64,000 nucleotides of DNA from UBA1127 sp965116355 (GCA_965116355.1 OZ220679.1:1612001-1676000); one strand, 5' to 3'. Positions 43,166 to 51,153 are shown, counted from the first letter of the stretch. The notes: a model not told the origin generated them from the letters alone. A program made the numbers and translations.

Positions 43166-44128
43166 ATGGAAATGACTGAAATCCTGTCCCTCTGGTGGGT
43201 CTTCCCTGCCTCCGTTTGCATCGCGACAATCGCCATCTCGACGGGCATCAGCGGCGCCCTCTTCTTCGCCCCCTTCTTCCTGCTCGTCGTCGGCCTCCCG
43301 CCCGCCGAGGCCATCGGCGGCGGCCTGATGACCATGATCTTCGGCACCGGCTCAGGCACCTTCAGCTACAACCGCCAGGGCGTCGTAGACTTCACCATCG
43401 TCCGGTCCCTGCTCATCGTCACCGTGCCCCTGGCCATGGCCGGCGCCCTCGTCGCCATCATGGTCGACGCCAACGCCCTCCGCGTCCTCCTCGGCGTCGG
43501 CCTCATCGCCCTCGCCGCCTTCCTCCTCTGGACCAACCTCCGCCAAACCTCCATCCGTCGTTCCCGCGAAGGCGGGAACCTAGAGCAAACAACCCAGATT
43601 CGTCATTCCCGCGAAGGCGGGAATCTAGAGGGGCGGCAGAGCGACCCCGACCGCCTTGAGCCCTTCCCTGCCGTTCGTCCTGAGGGAAATCGAAGGACGA
43701 ACGCCCCCACCGACGAAGCCCTCATCCTCGCCCGCGACGACCGCGAGTACCGCTACACCCGCCCCGGCCGCACGCTGACGCAGGCGATGGGCGCGGGCGG
43801 CGCCTTCCTCCAGGGCCTCATGGGCGCTGGCCTCCCCGAGGTCACCACCACCCAGCTCCTCCTCCGAGGCAAGCTCCCCCCGAGGGTCGCCGTCGCAACG
43901 TCCGTCACCACGCTGACCGTCACCGTCTTCTTCGCGGCCCTCATCCACGCCCTCGGCGGCGAGCCCCCATGGCACGTCGTCCTCTGGTCATGCCCCGGCG
44001 CCCTCACCGGCGCCCAATTCGGCGCCCGCCTCCAGGCCAAGCTCCCCCCCAACGTCTCCCAACGCTTCCTCGCCGTCGTCTTCACCGCCGTAGGCATCCT
44101 CGTCATAGCGCTGCGGGATGCGGGCTAG
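43166..44128 (+). CDS. TauE/SafE-family permease with in-frame repeat insertion
   Basis: 320 residues, about eight transmembrane helices in two halves, as in TauE/SafE (DUF81) anion permeases: TIAISTGISGALFFAPFFLL at the start, and GAGGAFLQGLMGAGLPEVTTTQLLL opening the second half. Between helices 4 and 5, residues about 128-184 read TSIRRSREGGNLEQTTQIRHS and on to RPEGNRRTNAP. These are encoded by three intergenic-type palindromic repeats joined in frame. The loop should be cytoplasmic, so function may survive. The substrate (sulfite, sulfonate or other) is unknown. It lies 9 bases after pgl. Confidence 0.82.
   Translation: MEMTEILSLWWVFPASVCIATIAISTGISGALFFAPFFLLVVGLPPAEAIGGGLMTMIFGTGSGTFSYNRQGVVDFTIVRSLLIVTVPLAMAGALVAIMVDANALRVLLGVGLIALAAFLLWTNLRQTSIRRSREGGNLEQTTQIRHSREGGNLEGRQSDPDRLEPFPAVRPEGNRRTNAPTDEALILARDDREYRYTRPGRTLTQAMGAGGAFLQGLMGAGLPEVTTTQLLLRGKLPPRVAVATSVTTLTVTVFFAALIHALGGEPPWHVVLWSCPGALTGAQFGARLQAKLPPNVSQRFLAVVFTAVGILVIALRDAG
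43547..43718 (+). repeat. Three palindromic repeats inside the TauE/SafE coding sequence
   Basis: Two CGTT/CATTCCCGCGAAGGCGGGAA elements (about 43556-43582 and 43601-43627) and one GTCCTGAGGGAAATCGAAGGAC element (about 43672-43703), with linkers. Total length keeps the reading frame and adds no stop codon. Intergenic copies of the same families surround the gene. Confidence 0.8.
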
Positions 44129-44132
44129 CATT

Positions 44133-44255
44133 GCCCCGTTCGCCCTGAGCCTATCGAAGGGGTCTGCGGGAGCCTCTTGATGAGCCTCCCGCAAACGTAG
44201 TCCGCGTTTCTCAGGTCAATTTCCGCCGTTTTTCCGGCGAAAGCCGGAATCCAGA
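44133..44255. repeat. Palindromic repeats between the permease and pyrF
   Basis: A GTTCGCCCTGAGCCTATCGA element (44139-44163) and a TTTTTCCGGCGAAAGCCGGAA element (44228-44250) with unrelated sequence between them. Confidence 0.75.
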
Positions 44256-44283
44256 GCAGCGCTCAGCGGCATAGCCCCTCTGC

Positions 44284-44289
44284 TATACT
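44284..44289 (+). promoter_or_regulatory. -10 element (TATACT) of pyrF
   Basis: TATACT lies 37 bases before the pyrF ATG, which has its own SD (TAGGAG). The -35 is not clear because repeat sequence adjoins it. Confidence 0.5.
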
Positions 44290-44326
44290 CTCCCCAGCAC
44301 CCCCACTCCCCCCGTAGGAGCCGCCC

Positions 44327-45166
44327 ATGCCCGCCTTCGCCGACAAGCTTGCCGCCGCCGCGGAGCGCAACCGCAGCCTCCTCTGCGTCGGCCTCGACGC
44401 CGACCCGGCGCGCATGCCCGTCGCCGACGTCGCCGAGTTCAACCGCGCCATCATCGAGGCCACGTCCGACCTCGTCTGCGCCTACAAGCCCAACCTCGCC
44501 TTCTACGAGGCCCTCGGCCCCGCCGGCATGGACGCCCTGCGCGCCACCCTCGACGCCATCCCGGACTGGATACCCGTCATCGCCGACGCCAAGCGCGGGG
44601 ACCTGGACAACTCCTCGGCCGGCTACGCCCGCGCCCTGTTCGACGTCTGGGACTTTGACGCCGCCACCTTCCACCCCTACATGGGCCGGGACTCCCTCGC
44701 CCCCTTCCTGGACCGCCCGGAGCGCGGGGTGCTCGTCCTCTGCCGCACCTCCAACCCCAGCGCCCGCGAGTTCCAGGACCTCCGCGTCACGCCCATGGCC
44801 GGCGGCGACACTCTCCCCATGTACGAGTACGTCGCGATGACCGCCGCCAAGTGGAACGACAACGGCAACGTCGGCCTCGTCGTCGGCGCCACCTACCCCG
44901 ACGAGCTCGAGCGCGTCCGCGACCTCTGCCCGGACATGCCCATCCTCATCCCCGGCGTCGGCGTCCAGGAGGGCGCCCTCGAGCGCTCCGTCGCCGTCGG
45001 CGTCGACGAGCGCGGCCGCAACGCCATCGTCAACGCGTCGAGGGGCGTCATCTACGCCGGCGGCGACCCCGCCACCTACCCCCACGCCGCCCGCGACGCC
45101 GCCCAGCGCCTCCGCGACACCATCAACCGCGTCCTCGAAGACCGCGGCCTCGGCTGGGCCACCTAA
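44327..45166 (+). CDS. pyrF: Orotidine 5'-phosphate decarboxylase (type 2)
   Basis: 279 residues. LLCVGLDADPARMP at the start, YKPNLAFYEALG, the catalytic DAKRGD with its Lys-Asp network, and the phosphate-binding LIPGVGVQEG and NASRGVIYAG near the C-terminus. Length and motif spacing fit the longer type 2 family. It makes UMP from OMP. Other pyr genes are not in the window. Confidence 0.95.
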   Translation: MPAFADKLAAAAERNRSLLCVGLDADPARMPVADVAEFNRAIIEATSDLVCAYKPNLAFYEALGPAGMDALRATLDAIPDWIPVIADAKRGDLDNSSAGYARALFDVWDFDAATFHPYMGRDSLAPFLDRPERGVLVLCRTSNPSAREFQDLRVTPMAGGDTLPMYEYVAMTAAKWNDNGNVGLVVGATYPDELERVRDLCPDMPILIPGVGVQEGALERSVAVGVDERGRNAIVNASRGVIYAGGDPATYPHAARDAAQRLRDTINRVLEDRGLGWAT

Positions 45167-45171
45167 CCGCC

Positions 45172-45285
45172 GTCCCTTCCCCCCTTGGTGGGGGAAGGTT
45201 AGGATGGGGGGAGTCTCCCCGCCCGCCACACCGCCAGGCCTGCGCCCTCGCAATCGTCATTCCCGCGAAGGCGGGAATCCTGGGG
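45172..45285. repeat. Palindromic repeats between pyrF and the DUF951 gene
   Basis: A CCTTCCCCCTTGGTGGGGGAAGG element with AGGATGGGGGGA tail (45176-45213) and a CATTCCCGCGAAGGCGGGAA element (45259-45280). Confidence 0.75.
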
Positions 45286-45317
45286 TGGGGCAGGGGGAAC
45301 GCAGCCGAAAGGGAACC

Positions 45318-45512
45318 ATGCCGCCAATCCTGGACCTGCACCTGGGAGACGTCCTCACCCTGAAGAAGCCGCACCCCTGCGGCGGCTCCGTGTGGGAGGT
45401 CGTGCGAGTGGGCATGGACATCGGCATCCTCTGCCGGACGTGCAACCGCCGCGTCATGCTGCCCAGGAGCGAGCTGGAGCGGCGCGTAAAGCGCCACCAA
45501 CCGGCTCAGTAG
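45318..45512 (+). CDS. DUF951 domain protein
   Basis: 64 residues matching the full DUF951 family: LHLGDVLTLKKPHPCGGSVWEVVRVGMDIGILCRTCNRRVMLPRSELERRVK. Two cysteine pairs (PCGG, CRTC) could bind zinc. Members are small, conserved and uncharacterised, often found near tRNA or ribosome-related genes. AAAGGGA precedes ATG 45318. It converges on the tRNA-Gly gene. Confidence 0.88.
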   Translation: MPPILDLHLGDVLTLKKPHPCGGSVWEVVRVGMDIGILCRTCNRRVMLPRSELERRVKRHQPAQ

Positions 45513-45522
45513 AGGGGAAAAC

Positions 45523-45597
45523 TGGAGCGGAAGAGGGGATTCGAACCCCCGACCTCCTCCTTGGCAAGGAGGCGTTCTACCACTGAACTACTTCCGC
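45523..45597 (-). tRNA. tRNA-Gly (anticodon GCC), CCA encoded
   Basis: On the minus strand the 5' acceptor GCGGAAG (45597-45591) pairs with CTTCCGC (45533-45527). The D-arm reads TAGTTCAGTGGTAGAAC, the anticodon loop is CTTGCCAAG, and the T-arm GGGGGTTCGAACCCCC. Discriminator T and CCA follow (to 45523). All arms pair well. Confidence 0.97.
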
Positions 45598-45611
45598 CCG
45601 TGCAGGGCTTA

Positions 45612-45641
45612 ATTATAGGAATCCCGCCGCCCGCCGGTCAA
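45612..45641 (-). promoter_or_regulatory. Promoter of tRNA-Gly
   Basis: Minus strand TTGACC (45641-45636), 18-base spacer, perfect TATAAT (45617-45612), 14 bases before the mature tRNA 5' end. Confidence 0.8.
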
Positions 45642-45779
45642 CCGCTCCCTCCCCCCGTTGATCCCTTGGCGGGCGCACCCGCCGGTCAACCGCACCCGCC
45701 CGTTGATCCCTTGGCGGGCGCGCCCACCGGTCAACCAACCCTATCGTCGTTCCTGCGGAGGCAGGAACCCCGACGGACC
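45631..45779. repeat. Tandem repeat carrying the GGTTGACCGG motif, plus one palindromic repeat
   Basis: The minus-strand motif GGTTGACCGG occurs at 45636, 45684 and 45729; CGTTGATCCCTTGGCGGGCG occurs twice between them (45656, 45701). The unit is about 45-48 bases. A TTCCTGCGGAGGCAGGAA element follows at 45755-45772. The first unit supplies the -35 of the tRNA promoter. Confidence 0.7.
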
Positions 45780-45787
45780 AAGTAGAG

Positions 45788-46762
45788 CTAAAGTCCCTCC
45801 ACCCGGCTCGGCATCGGCTCACCCTTGCACGCCGCGATCGCGTTCTCGACCGCCAGCATCGCCATCCGCCGCCGCGTCGCGAAGCTCGCGCTGCCGATGT
45901 GCGGCGTCACCACCACGTTCGGCAGCTCGAGCAGCGGATGGTCGGCCGCGATCGGTTCCGGCGCCGTCACGTCCAGCCCCGCCCCCGCGATGCTCCCCGC
46001 GCGCAGCGCCGACAGCAGCGCCTCCGTGTCCACCACGTCGCCCCGCGAGGTGTTGATGAGGAACGCCGTCGGCCGCATCGCCGCCAGCTCCGCCGCGCCG
46101 ATGAGGTTATGCGTCGACGACGTCAGCGGCACGTGCAGCGACACGAAGTCGCTCACCGCCAGCAGTTCCCGCAGGTCCGGCACGTACTCGGCCCCCAGCG
46201 CGGCCTCTGCCTCCACCCGCCGATTGTTGGCCGTGTACCGGATGCGCATGTCGAACCCCCGCGCCCGCCGCGCCACCGCGCTCCCAATGCCCCCCATGCC
46301 CACGATGCCCAGCGACGCCCCGTACACGTCCGTCCCCAGCCACAGCCCCGGGTGCCACAGTCCCCAGTTGCCCGCCCGCGTGTCCGCGTCGGACGCCACC
46401 ACGTGCCGCGCCACCGCCAGCATCAGCGCGAAGGCCAGGTCCGCCGTCGTCTCCTCCAGCACGTTCGGCGTGTTCGACACCAGCACGTCGCGTCCCGCGC
46501 ACGTCGCCACGTCCACGTTGTTGTACCCGACGGCCATGTTCGCGATGACTCGCACCGTCGGCGCCGCGTTCAGCAGCGCCGCGTCCACCCGGTCGGTCAC
46601 CATCGTCACGACGGCGACGCACCCCGCCGCGCGCTCCGCCAGCTGCTCCGGCGAGGGAGGGTCAAACGCCTCCCACACGTCCACCTCGGCGAACTCCTCC
46701 CGCAGCCGCGCCAGCGCGTCCGGATCGATCTCCCTCGTCACGAACACCCGTCCGTCGATCAT
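45788..46762 (-). CDS. D-isomer-specific 2-hydroxyacid dehydrogenase (glyoxylate/hydroxypyruvate reductase-like)
   Basis: 324 residues. NAD-binding GIVGMGGIGSAVARRARGF in the middle. The catalytic triad is in place: Arg in INTSRGDVVDT, Glu in DVTAPEPI, and His in VVTPHIGSA. NMAVGYNNVDV matches the glyoxylate reductase subgroup. It probably reduces glyoxylate, hydroxypyruvate or a related 2-oxoacid. Start ATG 46762 has SD CTGGAGG, with TACAAT (46795-46790, minus strand) as a likely -10. The 290-base gap on its upstream side to the malic enzyme gene holds no other recognisable feature. Confidence 0.88.
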   Translation of the reverse strand: MIDGRVFVTREIDPDALARLREEFAEVDVWEAFDPPSPEQLAERAAGCVAVVTMVTDRVDAALLNAAPTVRVIANMAVGYNNVDVATCAGRDVLVSNTPNVLEETTADLAFALMLAVARHVVASDADTRAGNWGLWHPGLWLGTDVYGASLGIVGMGGIGSAVARRARGFDMRIRYTANNRRVEAEAALGAEYVPDLRELLAVSDFVSLHVPLTSSTHNLIGAAELAAMRPTAFLINTSRGDVVDTEALLSALRAGSIAGAGLDVTAPEPIAADHPLLELPNVVVTPHIGSASFATRRRMAMLAVENAIAACKGEPMPSRVEGL

Positions 46763-47052
46763 GCACGCCTCCAGGGGGTCTCAATGCTCATTGTAGACAC
46801 GCCGGAATTCACTTCGCGTGCTCGGGTATGCATGGGCGCTCTGGTATAGACCAATCCTTTGGCTCGCAAGCAACCCATAAGCGGCGTACACCCGCTCCAA
46901 ACCTGTCGTCCGTGCCTGCCGTCCTTGCCCATTCGCCCTCATGTTGGGTACCATTACCCCAATCCGCGCTAGCTGGCGTTCGTCGGCTGCGCAGCGCGAG
47001 GGTGACCGGCCCTCTTGAATGACGCCCCAGAACGCCAGGGAGGAAATCCGGG

Positions 47053-48510
47053 ATGACCACGTCGAGGAACAACCCCAGCATCGCCTATAGCATCACCATC
47101 CGAGCCCAGTACCCCAACCGGGCCGGCATGCTGGGCGTCATCACCTCCGCCATCGGCGAGGTCGAGGGCGACATCGGCGCCATTGACACCGTCAGTTCCA
47201 GCCGCACGGCGATGACCCGCGACATCACCGTCAACGCACGAAACGTCACCCACGGCGAGCAAATCGAGAGCCGCGTCCGCGAGGTTCCCGGCGTTCGGGT
47301 CCTCAGCGTCTCGGACCCCGTCTTCCTGCGCCACCTCGGTGGCAAGATAGAGGTCAACAGCCGCGCCCCCGTCACCACCCGCAATGACATGTCCATCGTC
47401 TACACGCCCGGCGTGGGACGCGTCAGCATGGCCATCTACCATGACCCCGCCGCTCTCTGGACCCTCACCGGCAAGGGCAACACCGTCGCCGTCGTTACGG
47501 ACGGCACCGCCGTCCTCGGCCTCGGCGACATCGGCCCCGGCGGCGCAATGCCCGTCATGGAGGGCAAGGCCGTCCTCTTCAAGGAGCTCGCCGGCGTGGA
47601 TGCCTACCCCATCTGCCTCGACACCAAGGACGCCGACGAAATCGTGGAGATCACCAAGGCCATCAGCCCCGGCTTTGGCGGCGTCAATCTGGAGGACATC
47701 TCCGCTCCCCGCTGCTTCTACATCGAGCAGCGTCTGAAGGACGAGCTCGACATCCCCATCTTTCACGATGACCAGCACGGCACCGCCGTCGTCGTCCTCG
47801 CCGGCCTCATTAACGCGGTCAAGATCACCGGCAAGAAGATGGAGGACCTCAAGGTGGTGGTCAACGGCGTGGGGGCCAGCGGCATCGCCTGCGCCAAGAT
47901 CCTCATGACCGCCGGCTGCTTCAACATCATCGGCTGCGACACCCAGGGCATCGTCTACCGCGGCCGCGACAACCGCGGCAACAAGGCCAAGGACGAGTTC
48001 GCCGAGATCAGCAACCCCGACAACATCGAGGGCGACCTCGCCAAGGCCATGCAGGGCGCCGACGTCTTCCTCGGCCTCTCCGGCCCCAACACCGTCACTC
48101 CCGCCATGGTCAAGGACATGAACGACGAGCCCATCGTCTTCGCCATGGCCAACCCGGACCCGGAGATCTGGCCTGAGGAGGCCCAGGGCCTGGCGAGGGT
48201 CATGGCCACCGGCCGCTCCGACTACCCCAACCAGATCAACAACGCCCTCTGCTTCCCCGGCATCTTCCGCGGCGCCCTGGACGTCCGCGCCCGCGAGATC
48301 AACGAGGAGATGAAGCTCGCCGCGGCCCAGGCCATCGCCGCTGGCGTCCCCAACAGCGACCTGAACGAGGACTTCATCATCCCCAGCATCTTCGACAAGG
48401 GAGTCGTCCGCCGCGTCGCCCGGGAGGTGGCCGCTGCCGCCCAGCGCACCGGCGTGGCCCGCCGCTCCCGCCGCCGCGTCACCTCCTACTCCCCCAGGGC
48501 GGGCGTCTAG
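47053..48510 (+). CDS. NAD(P)-dependent malic enzyme with N-terminal ACT domain
   Basis: 485 residues. Residues about 10-90 form an ACT-type regulatory domain (YSITIRAQYPNRAGMLGVITSAIGEVEGDI). The malic enzyme core follows: SIVYTPGVGRVS with catalytic Tyr, DGTAVLGLGDIGPGGAMPVMEGKAVLFKE, IFHDDQHGTAVVVLAGLINA, the NAD site VVVNGVGASGIACAKIL, and MANPDPEIWPEEA. It decarboxylates malate to pyruvate. The ACT domain suggests amino-acid feedback. GGGAGGAAAT precedes ATG 47053. Confidence 0.93.
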   Translation: MTTSRNNPSIAYSITIRAQYPNRAGMLGVITSAIGEVEGDIGAIDTVSSSRTAMTRDITVNARNVTHGEQIESRVREVPGVRVLSVSDPVFLRHLGGKIEVNSRAPVTTRNDMSIVYTPGVGRVSMAIYHDPAALWTLTGKGNTVAVVTDGTAVLGLGDIGPGGAMPVMEGKAVLFKELAGVDAYPICLDTKDADEIVEITKAISPGFGGVNLEDISAPRCFYIEQRLKDELDIPIFHDDQHGTAVVVLAGLINAVKITGKKMEDLKVVVNGVGASGIACAKILMTAGCFNIIGCDTQGIVYRGRDNRGNKAKDEFAEISNPDNIEGDLAKAMQGADVFLGLSGPNTVTPAMVKDMNDEPIVFAMANPDPEIWPEEAQGLARVMATGRSDYPNQINNALCFPGIFRGALDVRAREINEEMKLAAAQAIAAGVPNSDLNEDFIIPSIFDKGVVRRVAREVAAAAQRTGVARRSRRRVTSYSPRAGV

Positions 48511-48518
48511 GCCCGGCC

Positions 48519-48571
48519 GTTCGACCCGACTCCGTCCTGGGCCCGTCGAAGGAGGCTCTCGAAGGGTTTGG
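48519..48571. repeat. Degenerate CGTTCGACCCGACTCCGTCC/GTCGAAGG repeat
   Basis: A longer, degenerate form of the GTTCGCCCTGAGCCTGTCGA family fills the convergent gap between malic enzyme and the toxin gene. Confidence 0.6.
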
Positions 48572-48573
48572 CG

Positions 48574-48993
48574 CTACACCCGCGCATCGACCCGCGAGAG
48601 GTCGCCGGACCACTTTAGGATGCGCTCGTCCGCCGTCATGAGTTCATGCCCGCCCAGCGCCGTCGCCACGATGAGGCGGTCCCCGGGATCGCCGTGCATC
48701 GCCGTCAGCAAGCCGGCCCGGACTGCGGCGGTTCCGTCGAGAGGAATTTCTATCATCCCCTGCTCCAACTGTCGCTGCCTCCACGCAAGGACGCCTTCGG
48801 GAAGGTGGATCCTGCCTTTGGAGACAAGCATGCCCACCTCCCAAAATGAGACAACGGAAACGGCTAGGTTGTCCTCCTGCCATGCACGGTCAATGGAGTC
48901 CCTTGCCCGGCGGCCAAGCCTTCTGTCCCCGTAGCGAAGCCAGAGCAGGACATTCGTGTCAAGGAGAATCAATGTTTCGCGCTTCCCGGTCAA
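48574..48993 (-). CDS. PIN-domain ribonuclease toxin (VapC-like)
   Basis: 139 residues. PIN acidic residues are present: Asp in LILLDTNVLLWL, Glu in VVSFWEVGML, Asp in HGDPGDRLIVATAL and Asp in LMTADERIL. VapC-type toxins cleave tRNA or rRNA. The start is TTG 48993, 4 bases after GAGGAG, and overlaps the antitoxin gene by 35 bases in another frame. This overlap ensures toxin follows antitoxin synthesis. Confidence 0.9.
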   Translation of the reverse strand: MTGKRETLILLDTNVLLWLRYGDRRLGRRARDSIDRAWQEDNLAVSVVSFWEVGMLVSKGRIHLPEGVLAWRQRQLEQGMIEIPLDGTAAVRAGLLTAMHGDPGDRLIVATALGGHELMTADERILKWSGDLSRVDARV

Positions 48994-49252
48994 GGAACTC
49001 CTCGATCTCCCAGTCCTCGTAGAGCGGCGAGATGATGTCTCCCAGGATTTCGATGCGGCCGCGGTCTATCCCGAAGAGTGTCTTCGGCTTCTCCCGCAGC
49101 GGCGCCAGCTTCGCCACCGGCTCCCCGAACTTCGTGATGACGATCTCCTCGCCGCTCTGCGCCACCTCGTCCATCAGCTGCAGGCACTTCGCCTTGAACT
49201 CGGACGCCTTCACGGTCCGAGTCGAGCCGGTCGGTTTGTCGGTCGTCGCCAT
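48959..49252 (-). CDS. Antitoxin of the Phd/YefM family
   Basis: 97 residues starting MATTDKPTGSTRTVKASEFK. The Phd/YefM fold is shown by VKASEFKAKCLQLMDEVAQSGEEIVITKFGEPVAKLAPL, a DNA-binding N-terminal domain. The C-terminal tail (LYEDWEIEEFLDREARNIDSP) is acidic and would wrap the toxin. ATG 49252 has SD AGGAG at ideal spacing; the ATG at 49270 has none. It is the first gene of the module and likely represses its own promoter with the toxin. Confidence 0.88.
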   Translation of the reverse strand: MATTDKPTGSTRTVKASEFKAKCLQLMDEVAQSGEEIVITKFGEPVAKLAPLREKPKTLFGIDRGRIEILGDIISPLYEDWEIEEFLDREARNIDSP

Positions 49253-49284
49253 AGTTTCGCTCCTGACCATTCGTTACACACACA

Positions 49285-49314
49285 ATAGTACCATGGTCAT
49301 GACCATGGTCACAA
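49285..49314 (-). promoter_or_regulatory. Toxin-antitoxin promoter with perfect palindromic operator
   Basis: Minus strand TTGTGA (49314-49309), 18-base spacer, TACTAT (49290-49285). The spacer is almost entirely the perfect palindrome ACCATGGTCA/TGACCATGGT at 49290-49309. Binding there would block RNA polymerase, as expected for autoregulation by a Phd-type antitoxin. Confidence 0.8.
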
Positions 49315-49355
49315 TACACGCGGCGCATTGGCTTCAGTTCTCGCCAAAACGCCCC

Positions 49356-50174
49356 CTACCCCGGCAGCGTCTTCGCCCGCTCCCGCATCCTTGCGCGGAC
49401 GATCTTGGCGTCGTCCATCGCCTTCAACACCACGCGCCAGAACGCCTTCGAATGGTTCCGCACCTTCAGGTGCGCCAGCTCGTGCACGGTGATGTAAGCC
49501 ACCTGCCGCCAGTCCAGCATCATGCACCGCCAGCTAAACCGCAGCACGCCGTCCGACGAGCAGCTCGCCCATTGCGACCGCGCGTTGCTGATGCGGATTT
49601 CGGGCCTCTTTCGAGGCGCCACGTCCGGCAGCCAGAGATCCACCTGCTCCGTGAACTCCTCCAGCGCGCGGGCCCGGTACCATGCCGTCAGCGCCTTGCG
49701 AACGCCCGCCCGTGTCGTCGCCTCATCGACCGCCGTCGGTGCCGTCGCGTGCAGGTGGTGCCAGTCGAGACGCCCGGCGTCGAGCGCCTCGCACTCTGCG
49801 TTGTGAAGAGCGACGTGGAATGTCCCGCCGGGCTCCGGCACGACCAGCAGCGGGATGGTGCGGCCAAGGTACGGCACACTCTCGCCGTACCCAAGCGGGG
49901 GAACCCTTGGCCGCTCTCTATGCTCGATCAGCTTGTCCAGCACCCACTGCCGCTTGGCGTGCACAAACTCCCGGATCCTCTGCGTCGAGGTCCGCATCGG
50001 CGCCCGTACCTCGACCTGCCCGCCCACGACGAACAACCCCAGCGTCCGCTTGCGCCGGGGGTTGCGAATCACCGTGAAGTCGATGCGCACGCCGTTCCAG
50101 TCGATGGAGTCCTGTTCGGGCGGCGGCGCCGGGCGCGCCGGTCTCCTGCGAGGGCGTGCTACGGCAAGCTTCAT
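49356..50174 (-). CDS. YgjP-like (SprT/DUF45) zinc metallopeptidase
   Basis: 272 residues. The family pattern is clear: VIRNPRRKRTLGLFVVGGQVEVRAP at the N-terminus, ISNARSQWASCSSDGVLRFSWR in the middle, and YITVHELAHLKVRNHSKAFWRVV with the HExxH zinc site (HELAH) and the third ligand His after it. Activity is presumed proteolytic. ATG 50174 lacks an SD and lies 6 bases after TACACT (50186-50181, minus strand), so the mRNA may be leaderless. The gene sits just upstream of the toxin-antitoxin module but on the far side of its operator. Confidence 0.87.
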   Translation of the reverse strand: MKLAVARPRRRPARPAPPPEQDSIDWNGVRIDFTVIRNPRRKRTLGLFVVGGQVEVRAPMRTSTQRIREFVHAKRQWVLDKLIEHRERPRVPPLGYGESVPYLGRTIPLLVVPEPGGTFHVALHNAECEALDAGRLDWHHLHATAPTAVDEATTRAGVRKALTAWYRARALEEFTEQVDLWLPDVAPRKRPEIRISNARSQWASCSSDGVLRFSWRCMMLDWRQVAYITVHELAHLKVRNHSKAFWRVVLKAMDDAKIVRARMRERAKTLPG

Positions 50175-50266
50175 GGCGCAAGTGTAGAAGCAGGGAGAGT
50201 CAGAATGCTACGGGGCGGAGATTGCAATTGGGGACTTGCGCGGGGAGGTGTGGGATGAGTCAGCCT

Positions 50267-51118
50267 CTACCGCCACTCCACGTTCGGCACCGTCTCGTCG
50301 AGCCCGATGATGAAGTCCCGGAGCAGCCGGTTCATCGTCTCCGGCCGCTCCGCCATCGGCAGGTGCCCCGCTCCGTCGACGACCGCCAGCCGGGCGTTCG
50401 CCATCCGCGCCCGAAGCCGTTCGCCCTGCGACACCGGCGCGATCCCGTCGACCGCGCCCCACACCAGCAGCGTGTCCGCCGTCAGCCCCTCGGTGGCCCG
50501 CGTCAGCTCTGCGTCGCCGATGCCGTCCGACAGCTTCGCCAGCGTCTCCCGTCCCTTCGATTGCCGCATGAACTCCGGACCCTGCCGCACGTTCTGCCAC
50601 TCCGTGCCGAAGCCCGTCCGGTCCGCCGTCGCCACCATCCCCAGCCGCGCGAACATTCCCGTCGCGAACGCCTCGTCGTCCAGCCCCGCCATGTCCACCG
50701 CGGGCGCGTCGTCCCACGAGAGCCCCAGCGGGTCGACGAGCGCCAGCCGCCGGAACCGCTCCGGCTGTTCCGACGCCAGTTGCAGCGCCAGCCATCCGCC
50801 AACGCAGTGGCCGACAAGCGTCGCCTCGTTCACGCCCACGCCGTCCAGCAGCCCCCGCATGAGCCGCGCGTAGTCCGCCAGCGACCCGACGCCCTCCGGC
50901 GGCGCCCCATCGGCCCAGCCGGGCAACTGCGGCGCCCAGACGTCCGTCACCGTGCCTAGGGCCATGTGGAAGCTGTCCCACCGCCCGGCCGGCCCCATGC
51001 CGTGCAGGTACACCACCGGCGCGTGCCGCTCCAGCCGCCCGCCGCGAAAGTAGTTCACCTCCACGCCGTCGACCTGCGCCGAGTGCCTCCCGTACACCGC
51101 ACCGTCTGCCGCGCCCAT
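50267..51118 (-). CDS. Alpha/beta hydrolase with cysteine at the nucleophile position
   Basis: 283 residues of the alpha/beta hydrolase fold: PVVYLHGMGPAGRW (oxyanion), a nucleophile elbow GHCVGG with Cys105, GAVDGIAPVSQGERL with the acid, and DGAGHLPMAERPE with the catalytic His. Cys instead of Ser is seen in dienelactone hydrolases, whose elbow is GxCxGG. Substrate unknown. ATG 51118 has SD GAAGGTAG. It is isolated, with repeats upstream and 92 featureless bases before the YgjP gene. Confidence 0.87.
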   Translation of the reverse strand: MGAADGAVYGRHSAQVDGVEVNYFRGGRLERHAPVVYLHGMGPAGRWDSFHMALGTVTDVWAPQLPGWADGAPPEGVGSLADYARLMRGLLDGVGVNEATLVGHCVGGWLALQLASEQPERFRRLALVDPLGLSWDDAPAVDMAGLDDEAFATGMFARLGMVATADRTGFGTEWQNVRQGPEFMRQSKGRETLAKLSDGIGDAELTRATEGLTADTLLVWGAVDGIAPVSQGERLRARMANARLAVVDGAGHLPMAERPETMNRLLRDFIIGLDETVPNVEWR

Positions 51119-51153
51119 CTTGCTACCTTCTTCTTGCTATCTCAGAAGCACGT

